DNA of 14,789 nucleotides from Bacteroidales bacterium (lineage in GTDB: Bacteria > Bacteroidota > Bacteroidia > Bacteroidales > P3). This document shows positions 1-7,397 of this stretch, in pieces (position 1 is the first letter of the stretch; the number at the start of each line of letters is the position of its first letter). The stretch lies in the NCBI GenBank assembly GCA_900769785.1, contig CAAGHV010000021.1:1-14789 (forward strand). The letters are read 5' to 3'. The notes under the pieces are model-generated. The model was not told the DNA's origin, ran no database searches, and was given only the letters and a program-made list of their open reading frames with translations. A program made the translations under genes and the position numbers.

Positions 1-618
1 AGCATAATTCGGTTAAACCTTACTGTAAATCCTGCATACAACGATACAATCATTGGCAAGATCTGCGAAGGAGAAGTTTATGATCTATATGGTTTCTACG
101 GAACTCATGATACAATTATCACCAAAGTGTTGCAAACCCAACTTGGTTGCGATAGTATTATAACATTAGATTTGAAAGTAGGAATACCATATAGCGATAC
201 TATCCACGCAACAATAACTGAAGGAGAATACTATAATGAATATGGTTTCCATGAATGTGAAAAAGGTGTCTATAGTAGATATTCTACATCATCATACGGC
301 TGCGACAGCTCACTGCACTTATTTTTAAATGTTACTTTGGAGTCCGATTTGTATATTCCTAACTGTATCACACCAAACCTACCTACTAATAACAAATTTG
401 ATATAATACACTATGAAGCATTGATTATAGATGATGTATATATCTATAATCGTGCAGGAGGTTTGATATTCAGCTCTCCAAACAATGCTGAATCGTGGGA
501 TGGAAAATATAAAGGCTTACCTTGTCCACAAGCTACCTATACTTATATCATATATTACCATAAAAAAGGAAGTAACGAACAGCATGAAAAAGTAGGCACG
601 GTGCTTGTGTTGTATTAG
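1..618 (+). CDS. C-terminal part of a repeat-containing surface/secreted protein with T9SS type B-like sorting domain (5' end outside window)
   Basis: The reading frame is open from base 1 to the TAG at 616-618 (205 residues), so the gene starts upstream of the window; the GTG at 127 is internal. The visible part holds a repeat of about 51 residues: the 'CDS' motifs and following beta-like stretch recur at residues 1, 52 and 103 (SIIRLNLTV, SIITLDLKV, SSLHLFLNV), each with an 'EGE-Y---YGF' segment between. From about residue 116 to the end there is a domain with 'IPNCITPN', 'VYIYNRAGGLIFSS', 'WDGKYKG' and a final G-TVLVLY strand. That pattern fits the gliding motility-associated/CHU_C C-terminal domain used as a type B signal by the type IX secretion system. 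I infer an exported, cell-surface or secreted adhesin-like protein. Its substrate or partner cannot be told. It converges on the RND operon. Confidence 0.85.
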   Translation, partial: SIIRLNLTVNPAYNDTIIGKICEGEVYDLYGFYGTHDTIITKVLQTQLGCDSIITLDLKVGIPYSDTIHATITEGEYYNEYGFHECEKGVYSRYSTSSYGCDSSLHLFLNVTLESDLYIPNCITPNLPTNNKFDIIHYEALIIDDVYIYNRAGGLIFSSPNNAESWDGKYKGLPCPQATYTYIIYYHKKGSNEQHEKVGTVLVLY

Positions 619-656
619 TTTTGAAATAGGTATAAATTTCGTTTCATCCAATTAAG

Positions 657-720
657 GTCATAGTTCATATTTCGAAACCTATAGCAAAAAACTACAGATT
701 TCGTAACATGAACTATGAAC
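657..720. terminator. Candidate bidirectional terminator hairpin between convergent genes
   Basis: An 11-bp perfect inverted repeat (TCATAGTTCAT at 658-668, ATGAACTATGA at 708-718) encloses a 39-nt loop. The loop carries the near-identical direct repeats ATTTCGAAAC (669-678) and ATTTCGTAAC (698-707). It sits between the plus-strand gene ending at 618 and the minus-strand gene ending at 743, where a shared terminator is expected. The loop is long and no clean T-run follows, so this is tentative. Confidence 0.35.
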
Positions 721-742
721 ATAAAAACCACCTTGACTTACA

Positions 743-3700
743 CTATTTCTTACGCGAAAAGCGTGTCTGTATCTTTTCCCACCACTCGTAGTAGCTTGGA
801 ATGAACAGTGTTCCGAGTATTGTGGATACCAGCATTCCAAAGAACACTGCCGTTCCGAGCGATATTCGTGCCACGGCTCCGGCTCCGGATGCTACCACCA
901 AGGGATATACTCCGAGTATGAACGCCAACGATGTCATAATGATAGGGCGAAAACGTACCTCGCCGGCTTCGGTGGCGGCTTGGCGTATGGCTGCTCCTTC
1001 TTTGCGGTAGTCGCGGGCAAACTCTACTATAAGTATGGCGTTTTTGGCTGCCAAGCCTATAAGCAGTATTATACCTATCTGGGAGTATACGCTTAGCGAT
1101 TCGCCCATTATCAAGCACCCTATTATTACTCCAAGCAGTGCTATGGGCAATCCCATAATGACGGCAAACGGACTTGTAAGGCTTTCGTATTGTGCTGCCA
1201 ACACCATTATTACAACAAATATTGCCAATAGGAATATGGTGCTGGTACTGGTGCCTGCCGCTTTTTCCTGAAAGGCAGTGCCTGTCCATTGGTAGGCGTA
1301 GGTGTTGCCGGCTTTGTCGTTTACAAGATTTTCCATCACGTCGAGGGCTTGTCCCGAGCTTGTGCCTATGCTGCCCATACCCATAATGGATGCCGAGGGG
1401 TATAGGTTGTAGCGTGTTATAACGTTGGAGCCAAGGCGGTCCTCTATGGTGGTGAACGACGAGAACGGCACCATCTTGCCATCGGCATTCTTCACCGTAA
1501 GGTTAAGTATGTTGTTGATGTTGGTACGTGTGGCGTTGTCCGACTCCAACATTACTTTATACACCCTGCCGAATTTCACAAAGTCGTTGACGTAGGCCGA
1601 AGCCATGTATGCCGAAAGGGTAGAGAACACGTCGCCAATCTGCAACTTCTGCATCTTCACCTTGTCGCGGTCTATGTTCAAATACTTTTGAGGTACCGAG
1701 GCACTGAAACCGCTGTTCAGATACATAAGTCCCGGTGTTTGTGGTGCGGCATCTACTATGGTTTCCACCATGGCCTGCATGTCGGCAAGGCTGTTATTGT
1801 TGTTGTTTTGCAGCATGAGTTCGAAACCTCCGGTGTTGCCCAACCCTGCTATTGGTGGTGGCACAAAGGCTTGCACCGAAGCGTTGGTTATACGGGCAGC
1901 CGCCTTGTTGAAGCGTGCCACTATGGCATCGGCCGACTGCGATTTGTCTGTGCGTTCTTCCCATGGTTTAAGCATAACGTATAGTGTGGCATAGTTGGAC
2001 ATTGCCGACCCTTGAAACATCGAGAATCCATTGATGGAAAGATAGTTTTCTACCTCGGCAGTGGTGTCGAGTATACCAAACACTTGGTTCAGTGCCTGTG
2101 TGGTTTGGTGTTGCGAAGCTCCGTCTTCGAGCTGCACTTGGGCTACAAAGAAGCCTTGGTCCTCGTTGGGTATAAACGACGACGGCCATTTCAAGAACCC
2201 AAATATCGCCACTGCCGAAAGCACTATATATAATATGAATGTTACCGCCGACTTGCGTAGAAGGAAACCAATGGTTCGGGCATAGCCTTGGGTCAGTTTG
2301 CCAAAGAATTTGTCGAAATAGCGGAAAAGGAAGAAGTTGCTTTTCTTTTCGTTTGGGCGTAGTATCAAAGCACATAGTGCCGGACTAAAGGTTAGAGCGT
2401 TGATGCCCGATATTACGGTGGATACTGCTATGGTTAGTGCAAACTGCTTGTATAGCTGTCCGCTAATGCCACCTATGAATGCCGTAGGGATAAACACTGC
2501 AAGCAACACAAGCACTATTCCCACTATAGGTCCCGACACTTCTTGCATAGACTTGATGGCGGCTTCTTTGGGTGTAAACTTGCCCGTCTCCAAATGGCGG
2601 ACAGTGTTTTCTACCACCACTATGGCGTCGTCCACCACTATACCTATGGCCAGTATAAGCCCAAAGAGTGTAAGGGTGTTTAGCGAGAAACCCAACAGAC
2701 TCATAACGGCAAATGTACCTATAAGCGACACAGGTATGACCAACGTAGGCACAAGGGCGGCACGCCAGTTTTGCAAGAACAGCATTATAACCAACAGCAC
2801 AAGCACAAAGGCTTCGATAAGGGTTTTATACACTTCTTTCACCGATTCTTTTACAAACGTTGTGGTATCCAATGTTATGTTCCAGTCCACATTGGTGGGA
2901 AAATATTTGGACAGCTCTTCCATCTTGGCTTTGCAGCGTTCGGCCACTGCCAGGGCGTTGCTTCCCGGCGATTGGTATATACCTATCGAGGCTACGGGTT
3001 TGCCATGCAGTTGAGCTATGGTAGAGTAGGTTTGTTCGCCAAGTTCTATGTCGGCAACATCTTTCAGACGTAGAAAACTGCCATCGGGCAAGGTTTGGAT
3101 AACGATGTTTCCAAATTCTTCGGGCGAAGACAGCATACTCTTTACGTCCAAGGTGTATTGGTAGGCGTTGTTTGTAGCCACCGGTGGTTGACCAACGGTG
3201 CCTGCCGCCACTTGCATGTTTTGCGACGATAGCATATTGCTTATGTCGGCAGGTGATAATCCGCGTATTTGCAACACATCGGGTTTGAGCCATATACGCA
3301 TACTGTATTCGTCGGCTCCGAATATGGTTACACCGCCTACGCCTTCCACTCTCGATAGTTCGTCAGCTACGTTAAGTCGGGCATAGTTGGAAAGGTACAA
3401 GCCGTTGAGGTTGGTGTCTTTCGAGTCTATGGATATAAACATTACTATATTGGTCGATTGCTTTGCCACCGTTATACCGTTACGGGTTACAGCGGTAGGC
3501 AAATTGGCGGTGGCTTGGTTCACTCGGTTTTGCACCAAAATGGTGGCCATGTCTATATCCGTACCCACTTCGAAGGTGATGGTAAGTTTGTATGTTCCTG
3601 AACTCGATGATGTAGAAGACATATATAATGCCCCTTCCACACCGTTCACCGCTGTTTCGATAGGCACACCTACTGTTTCGGCTATGGTTTCGGCGTTGGC

Positions 3701-3853
3701 TCCCGGATAGGTGGCTGTTACGTTTACAGTGGGTGGTGTTATCTCGGGATATTGCGATATTGGCAGTTCTTTGAGTGCCAATAGTCCTGCAAACAATATA
3801 AGCACTGCTATAACGCCTGCAAATATCGGTCGGTTGATGAAAAACTTTGACAT
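743..3853 (-). CDS. RND multidrug efflux pump, inner-membrane permease (AcrB/MexB-like, HAE1 family)
   Basis: A 1036-residue proton-driven inner-membrane pump; the length is typical of AcrB-type proteins. The N-terminus [17 protein letters not shown] is the classic HAE1 start with TM1. TM4 contains the proton-relay pair Asp408-Asp409 ([13 protein letters not shown]), TM10 contains Lys937 ([15 protein letters not shown]), and TM11 contains Thr974 ([11 protein letters not shown]). These correspond to AcrB D407, D408, K940 and T978, so the pump looks functional. Two large periplasmic loops are present, including a [17 protein letters not shown] segment near 665-681 in the porter region. A run of five asparagines lies at 683-687. 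It is the last gene of the operon, 20 bp after the adaptor gene. It should form a trimer that takes drugs or other amphiphiles from the periplasm or membrane and passes them to the channel. The substrate cannot be read from sequence. Confidence 0.96.
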   Translation of the reverse strand: MSKFFINRPIFAGVIAVLILFAGLLALKELPISQYPEITPPTVNVTATYPGANAETIAETVGVPIETAVNGVEGALYMSSTSSSSGTYKLTITFEVGTDIDMATILVQNRVNQATANLPTAVTRNGITVAKQSTNIVMFISIDSKDTNLNGLYLSNYARLNVADELSRVEGVGGVTIFGADEYSMRIWLKPDVLQIRGLSPADISNMLSSQNMQVAAGTVGQPPVATNNAYQYTLDVKSMLSSPEEFGNIVIQTLPDGSFLRLKDVADIELGEQTYSTIAQLHGKPVASIGIYQSPGSNALAVAERCKAKMEELSKYFPTNVDWNITLDTTTFVKESVKEVYKTLIEAFVLVLLVIMLFLQNWRAALVPTLVIPVSLIGTFAVMSLLGFSLNTLTLFGLILAIGIVVDDAIVVVENTVRHLETGKFTPKEAAIKSMQEVSGPIVGIVLVLLAVFIPTAFIGGISGQLYKQFALTIAVSTVISGINALTFSPALCALILRPNEKKSNFFLFRYFDKFFGKLTQGYARTIGFLLRKSAVTFILYIVLSAVAIFGFLKWPSSFIPNEDQGFFVAQVQLEDGASQHQTTQALNQVFGILDTTAEVENYLSINGFSMFQGSAMSNYATLYVMLKPWEERTDKSQSADAIVARFNKAAARITNASVQAFVPPPIAGLGNTGGFELMLQNNNNNSLADMQAMVETIVDAAPQTPGLMYLNSGFSASVPQKYLNIDRDKVKMQKLQIGDVFSTLSAYMASAYVNDFVKFGRVYKVMLESDNATRTNINNILNLTVKNADGKMVPFSSFTTIEDRLGSNVITRYNLYPSASIMGMGSIGTSSGQALDVMENLVNDKAGNTYAYQWTGTAFQEKAAGTSTSTIFLLAIFVVIMVLAAQYESLTSPFAVIMGLPIALLGVIIGCLIMGESLSVYSQIGIILLIGLAAKNAILIVEFARDYRKEGAAIRQAATEAGEVRFRPIIMTSLAFILGVYPLVVASGAGAVARISLGTAVFFGMLVSTILGTLFIPSYYEWWEKIQTRFSRKK

Positions 3854-3873
3854 AACTATTGTGGGGTTTTAGC

Positions 3874-4995
3874 TTATTTGTTGTTATGGTTTATGGGATT
3901 GACGGTTTGCCCTTCGTGCACTTTCACTATGCCGCTTTGCACATATCGACTGTTGGCATTCATACCTTTCACTATCTGCCTATAGTTGTCAGCGTTTAGT
4001 ATTCCTACTTCCACATGGCGTTTAGCCACACGGTTAGAGTCGTCCACAAGGTAAACAAAGCGTCCGGCTTGGTCGCTACCTATAGAGCTTTCGGGTATGG
4101 CTATGGCGTTCTTCACGGTGTCGGCCAATAGGTTCACTTTTACAAACATACCGTCTTTGATATTCATATTGTCGTTGGGCAATACGGCTCGCATAGATAG
4201 TGTTCCGGTCGATAGCTCTACGTTTGGCGATATGTAGTTTATCACTCCCTCGCGAATATAGTTATTGTTTTCCTTATCGGTAAAGGTTACATACACCTTG
4301 TATTTGCCGGTCTTGTTCAGTTTCTTCAACGTAATGTAGCGGTATTCTTCTATGGCAAAGTTTACATACATCACTTCGTCGTTGTATATTGTGGATAGCG
4401 GTCTTGGCGATCCTGCTGCGTTCACATAGTTGCCCACACTTTCGCTACTTTTGGTTATGTGGCCGGAGATAGGTGCTTTTATGTAGCAGTACGATAGTGT
4501 GGTTCGGGCTTTGTCCAGCTGTGTCTTGGCATTGTCCAGTGCCACTTGGGCCTGCTTGTAGTTGGTTTCGGTTTGTAGTAGGTCTATTTCGCTTATGGCG
4601 TTGCCTTTCGAGGCTTCGAGGGTACGCTCGTAGGTGGCTTTGCTCAGCTGCAAAGCTATCTCGGCTTTGCTTACATTTTGTTCGGCTTCGGCCACATCGT
4701 CTTGGTATGGCTTGGGTTCTATGGTGTATAGCAGTTGTCCGGCTTTAACATAGTCGCCCGACTTGAAACCTGTTTCTTCCAACACTCCCGACACCCGGGC
4801 CACCAAATCTACTGTGGTTGCCGACTGTGTGTAGCCGGGATATTCCCACAAATTGGGCATATCCAATATTTCGGGCTGTGCCACTACCACATCTGGCGGA
4901 GCGGAAACGGGTGTCTTCATTTTGCCACCACAGCTGCAGAATATACATATTATATATAGTGTGCCTATAGCCTTTAGCATGACTTTGTTTTTCAT
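3874..4995 (-). CDS. RND efflux periplasmic adaptor (AcrA-like membrane fusion lipoprotein)
   Basis: A 373-residue membrane fusion protein linking the RND pump to the outer-membrane channel. The N-terminus (MKNKVMLKAIGTLYIICIFC then SCGGK) is a lipoprotein signal, with Cys22 the most likely lipidated residue. The family layout is visible: a lipoyl half-motif near 61-94 (ARVSGVLEETGFKSGDYVKAG), a long alpha-helical hairpin rich in Ala, Gln and Lys at roughly 96-168, the second lipoyl half with 'YIKAPISGHITKSSESVG', then beta-barrel and membrane-proximal domains ending with 'GMNANSRYVQSGIVKVHEGQTV'. It lies 36 bp downstream of the channel gene and 20 bp upstream of the pump gene, consistent with one transcript. 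Confidence 0.95.
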   Translation of the reverse strand: MKNKVMLKAIGTLYIICIFCSCGGKMKTPVSAPPDVVVAQPEILDMPNLWEYPGYTQSATTVDLVARVSGVLEETGFKSGDYVKAGQLLYTIEPKPYQDDVAEAEQNVSKAEIALQLSKATYERTLEASKGNAISEIDLLQTETNYKQAQVALDNAKTQLDKARTTLSYCYIKAPISGHITKSSESVGNYVNAAGSPRPLSTIYNDEVMYVNFAIEEYRYITLKKLNKTGKYKVYVTFTDKENNNYIREGVINYISPNVELSTGTLSMRAVLPNDNMNIKDGMFVKVNLLADTVKNAIAIPESSIGSDQAGRFVYLVDDSNRVAKRHVEVGILNADNYRQIVKGMNANSRYVQSGIVKVHEGQTVNPINHNNK

Positions 4996-5031
4996 GGGTC
5001 GTTTGTTTTATTGTTATTGATGTTTTGTTTT

Positions 5032-6429
5032 TTATTCGTTTGTGGGGTATCCGCCGCCCAAGGCTTGGTATAGCTGTATGAAGTAGGTGATTATGTTGCC
5101 CTGTGTAGTAGCTACATTGTTTTCGTAGCTAAGCACATTGCGTTGCGAGTCTACCACCGTTTGGAAACTTTGCAGCCCTTTCATATATAGGTCCAGCGAT
5201 AGCTCCAACGATAGTTTTGCCTGTTCAAAAGCCTGTTCGTTCGTCGTTATCTGTATCAGTGCTTTTTGATACATTATCAGCGCATTGTCCACTTCGAGCA
5301 AGGCATTGTGTATGGCGGTGTTGTATTTTTCTACAGCTTCGTTGTAGTTTATCTGTTCGCTTTGTGTGCCATAGTAGCGTTTCATGCCGCTGAACAGATT
5401 CCATTTCATGGCCGGCGACACGCTCCATGTCATATTCTCTTGCTTGAAGAAATTCTTAAACTCGTCAGACTCGAACCCTATCGAGCCGTTTATCATAAAC
5501 TGCGGAAACCATTCTCTGCGGGATAGTTGCAGCTTGTTGGCTTGGGCTTCCATGTTTAACTCTGCCACCCTTATGTCGGGGCGTTGACGTATCACTTTGG
5601 CCGGAATTTCAAGATTTAGTTTGGGCGTAAACCGGGGTATGGGTTGCGGTACTATCAGTTTGTCGCGTAGCTCCCAAGGTATGTCGCCCACAAGTAGGCC
5701 TATCCGGTTTATCTGTTGCAATATTGCCGACTCTATGCTTGGTATCGATGCCAGCGTGCTGTAGTATACCGTTTTGGCTTGTGCCACATCCAGCTGCGAT
5801 GCCAAGCCGGCACGGTAGCGGGCTTCGGTAATATCCAGCGTGGCCTTTTGCGTTTCGAGGTTAGTATATGTTACATCTTTCTGGGTCTGATACACCCGAA
5901 GGTTGATGTAGGCTATACCCACTTGGCTGCACAGCGACACCATTACGGCGTGATACTGCTCGCGTGTGGCAAGGTAGTTCTTTTTGTAATACTCTGCCTC
6001 TTTGCGTATAGTGCCAAAGATGTCTATCTCCCAACTTGCGTTTATCGAGGCATTGCCGTAGCGACTGATGTCGTTGTTGCCATACACCGCCATGCTTTGG
6101 CGTGTAGGCGAGTAGGACGCTTGCATATCCACAGTGGGGAAAAAGTCGGCAACGGCATTGCGGTATTGGTAGCGAGCCAGTTCTATATTGTTGATAGCCG
6201 TTACCACATCGGCATTATTGGTCACCGCAAGGTCTATAAGATGTAGCAGCATAGTGTCGTTAAACTGTTGCCACCAAGCATCTTTCGACGGCAAAGGCTG
6301 TTCAAAACGGCCACTGTCGGCCCACTGTTGCGGCAAGCTGTCCAGCTGCAAAGGACGTATTTGCGGCATCTGCCCCCACACCGCAACGCCAAACAAAAGG
6401 CCTAAGCAAAAAATAAAGATTCTTTTCAT
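5032..6429 (-). CDS. RND efflux outer-membrane channel (TolC/OprM/NodT family)
   Basis: A 465-residue outer-membrane factor, close to the OprM/NodT length. It starts with MKRIFIFCLGLLFGVAVWGQ, which I read as an ordinary Sec signal peptide cleaved near residue 20. Cys8 lies inside the hydrophobic core rather than in a good lipobox, so it is probably not a lipoprotein, unlike OprM. Recognisable family segments include 'KDAWWQQFNDTMLLHLIDLAVTNNADV', 'NASWEIDIFGTIRKEAE', 'ARYRAGLASQLDVAQAKT', 'IRQRPDIRVAELNMEAQ' and the second-repeat 'LDLYMKGLQSFQTVVDSQRNVLS'. It is the promoter-proximal gene of the operon; in many RND operons the channel gene comes last. No regulator gene is directly adjacent upstream. 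Confidence 0.95.
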   Translation of the reverse strand: MKRIFIFCLGLLFGVAVWGQMPQIRPLQLDSLPQQWADSGRFEQPLPSKDAWWQQFNDTMLLHLIDLAVTNNADVVTAINNIELARYQYRNAVADFFPTVDMQASYSPTRQSMAVYGNNDISRYGNASINASWEIDIFGTIRKEAEYYKKNYLATREQYHAVMVSLCSQVGIAYINLRVYQTQKDVTYTNLETQKATLDITEARYRAGLASQLDVAQAKTVYYSTLASIPSIESAILQQINRIGLLVGDIPWELRDKLIVPQPIPRFTPKLNLEIPAKVIRQRPDIRVAELNMEAQANKLQLSRREWFPQFMINGSIGFESDEFKNFFKQENMTWSVSPAMKWNLFSGMKRYYGTQSEQINYNEAVEKYNTAIHNALLEVDNALIMYQKALIQITTNEQAFEQAKLSLELSLDLYMKGLQSFQTVVDSQRNVLSYENNVATTQGNIITYFIQLYQALGGGYPTNE

Positions 6430-6450
6430 ACACGTGATTCTATTTTTTTC

Positions 6451-6473
6451 TTCCTATAACAAACGGATAGGAA
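6451..6473. promoter_or_regulatory. Inverted repeat just upstream of the RND operon
   Basis: TTCCTAT (6451-6457) and ATAGGAA (6467-6473) form a perfect 7-bp inverted repeat with a 9-nt spacer, 21 bp upstream of the channel start codon. It could be an operator or a leader hairpin controlling the efflux operon. No convincing promoter boxes were found around it. Confidence 0.3.
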
Positions 6474-6483
6474 ATTTGGTTTT

Positions 6484-6568
6484 TCCCCATCCCGATGCCG
6501 TTGAAATTCCCTCGTGATGAAAATTGAACTCCCTCCCGATGTAGATAAAACTGCATCGGGAGGGAATT
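6484..6568. repeat. Repeat set 1 (22-bp triplet) plus an inverted copy forming a hairpin
   Basis: Three related cores, CCCCATCCCGATG, TTCCCTCGTGATG and CTCCCTCCCGATG, end at 6497, 6519 and 6541, exactly 22 bp apart. The third is followed by its inverse (6554-6568). This gives a 15-bp inverted repeat 6527-6541/6554-6568 with one mismatch and a 12-nt loop, a strong hairpin on either strand. On the minus strand it could act as a terminator for readthrough from araC, but no T-run follows. Confidence 0.7.
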
Positions 6569-6602
6569 TTGTTGCCTTTGTCAGTAATAAACTTTCGTGC
6601 AA

Positions 6603-6668
6603 TATGGTTTATAGTACGATGCTCGATGGTATAATATATGGTGCTGTATGGTATAACATTTGCCATTC
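6603..6668. repeat. Repeat set 2, three 22-bp units (ATGGT-TATA core)
   Basis: The cores ATGGTTTATA, ATGGTATAAT and ATGGTATAAC start at 6604, 6626 and 6648, exactly 22 bp apart. The remainder of each unit is poorly conserved. Confidence 0.55.
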
Positions 6669-6725
6669 CAAAGTCTTTGGGGTACCATGCCAAAGACTTT
6701 GGGGGTATTGGCGAAAGTCTTTCGC
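6668..6725. repeat. Repeat set 3, three palindromes at 22-bp spacing
   Basis: CCAAAGTCTTTGG (6668-6680), CCAAAGACTTTGG (6690-6702) and GCGAAAGTCTTTCGC (6711-6725) are each perfect odd-length palindromes. They are centred on 6674, 6696 and 6718, exactly 22 bp apart. The geometry fits three dimer-binding sites on one face of the helix. Confidence 0.8.
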
Positions 6726-6734
6726 ACACCAATG

Positions 6735-6800
6735 TTTATACCACGCAGCGTGAACATTTGTACCATAGAAAATTATGGTTTGTACCATAGCCCCTCATCA
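6735..6800. repeat. Repeat set 4, three 22-bp units (TTTGTACCATAG core)
   Basis: The 12-nt TTTGTACCATAG is identical at 6757 and 6779. A variant, TTTATACCACG, lies at 6735. All three are exactly 22 bp apart and directly follow set 3 in the same register. Confidence 0.75.
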
Positions 6801-6822
6801 TAAGAGGCTCACTTCGGGATAG

Positions 6823-6888
6823 AAACCATGCGGTTTACGACCCCAAAGTACCATAGTTTTGACCCGTAACTCCCATGGTTTTGACCCC
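6823..6888. repeat. Repeat set 5, three 22-bp units (CCAT--TTTTGACCC core)
   Basis: CCATAGTTTTGACCC (6851-6865) and CCATGGTTTTGACCC (6873-6887) are preceded by a diverged unit with CCATGCGGTTTACGACCC. The GACCC element starts at 6839, 6861 and 6883, 22 bp apart. The first unit has a small length change between CCAT and GACCC. Confidence 0.7.
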
Positions 6889-6940
6889 TAAACCGCACAC
6901 TTGCGAGTGCCGAACCGCATAGCCCCAAACAGCCGCATAC
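6889..6940. repeat. Repeat set 6, three related units (AACCGCAYA core)
   Basis: AACCGCACAC (6891), AACCGCATAG (6913) and AGCCGCATAC (6931) are related; the first gap is 22 bp and the second is 18 bp. This is the least regular set. Confidence 0.45.
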
Positions 6941-6995
6941 TTATGTACAGCATTTTTTTCGTGGCAGTGATATTAAGTTGTCGGTTATGGTGGTT

Positions 6996-7056
6996 TTGAG
7001 AACGGTCCGTTCTCGCTTGAGATAGGGCTCTTCTCATTTGAGAAAGGGCCTTTCTC
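6996..7056. repeat. Repeat set 7, three palindromic units at 21-bp spacing
   Basis: GAGAACGGTCCGTTCTC (6998-7014) and GAGAAAGGGCCTTTCTC (7040-7056) are perfect odd palindromes with 8-bp arms. GAGATAGGGCTCTTCTC (7019-7035) between them is a degenerate one. Centres at 7006, 7027 and 7048 are 21 bp apart, and each unit is preceded by TT. Confidence 0.8.
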
Positions 7057-7112
7057 AAAAGGTGTTTCTCTGTAAATGCAAATTCATTGCAAGGGATTTG
7101 GGAAAGCGGTTT

Positions 7113-7175
7113 GGCGGTCGGTAAACTTGGAAAGATGGTCGGTAAATTTGGTAAGACGGTCGCTTACACTTCAAA
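7113..7175. repeat. Repeat set 8, three tandem 21-bp direct repeats
   Basis: Units start at 7113, 7134 and 7155 with GGCGGTCGGTAAACTTGG, GATGGTCGGTAAATTTGG and GACGGTCGCTTACACTT. The first two are nearly identical and the third is diverged. Confidence 0.75.
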
Positions 7176-7232
7176 AAGTCACACTTTTTACCTTGAAAAG
7201 TATGACTTTTTACCCCTAAAAGTTATACTTTT
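7174..7232. repeat. Repeat set 9, three palindromic units at 22-bp spacing
   Basis: AAAAGTCACACTTTT (7174-7188), AAAAGTATGACTTTT (7196-7210) and AAAAGTTATACTTTT (7218-7232) share 6-bp inverted arms AAAAGT/ACTTTT around a variable 3-nt centre. Spacing is exactly 22 bp. The invariant arms with variable centre suggest that the arms are what is maintained. Confidence 0.8.
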
Positions 7233-7287
7233 TTGCATGTTTGCAACCATGTTACAGATTTTATCGACCGAGTTGTTGATTTTGCCG

Positions 7288-7397
7288 TAAGGAATTTCTA
7301 AAAATTCCACGACCTAAGCAAGTGTTCATTTTTTAAAGACCTTTTGCGTTGTCAACATTCCGAAAATCATTCGCAAAGCAATTCTTAGAAATTGTCT
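7288..7397. repeat. ~110-bp element with imperfect inverted ends (MITE-like), downstream of araC
   Basis: The plus-strand left end (GGAATTTCTAAAAATTCC, 7291-7308, itself a 7-bp-arm hairpin) resembles the minus-strand right end, which begins at 7397 and reads GACAATTTCTAAGAATTGC. The two ends agree at about 15 of 20 positions. The right end also matches 14707-14749 in inverted orientation at about 36 of 43 positions. It starts immediately after the araC stop codon and may serve as its terminator. Calling it a miniature mobile element is inference; no target-site duplication was confirmed. Confidence 0.45.

Larger units (their letters stand above)
6484..7232. repeat. Spacer array made of nine sets of triplicated 21/22-bp repeats
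   Basis: This gene-free stretch upstream of the RND operon contains successive repeat sets. Each has a different core sequence, but nearly all have three units at exactly 21- or 22-bp spacing. Core positions are: TCCCGATG/CGTGATG ends at 6497, 6519, 6541; ATGGT at 6604, 6626, 6648; AAAGTCTTT centres at 6674, 6696, 6718; TTTGTACCATAG at 6735 (variant), 6757, 6779; GACCC at 6839, 6861, 6883; CCGCA at 6893, 6915, 6933 (last gap 18); GAGA--TTCTC centres at 7006, 7027, 7048; CGGTCGGTAAA units at 7113, 7134, 7155; AAAAGT-ACTTTT centres at 7181, 7203, 7225. No credible coding region is seen. Repeat positions were read directly; function is unknown. Confidence 0.8.

Noticed and set aside
127..618. 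A separate 163-residue gene starting at GTG 127
   Set aside because: The same frame is open to base 1, and the 51-residue repeat extends across position 127, so this is the end of a larger gene.
801..3710. Many plus-strand reading frames opposite the RND pump gene
   Set aside because: They are antisense shadows of a gene whose residues match the RND family throughout.
6454..6766. Small minus-strand reading frames in the spacer upstream of the RND operon
   Set aside because: They run through the repeat sets, have low-complexity translations, no start context and no recognisable domain; chance openings are more likely.
6484..7232. CRISPR array
   Set aside because: There is no single repeat with unique spacers; each set has its own sequence, periods are only 21-22 bp, and there is no cas gene in the window.
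7288..7397. Insertion sequence remnant with transposase
   Set aside because: Only about 110 bp with no coding content; a MITE-like or dispersed intergenic repeat is the most that can be said.
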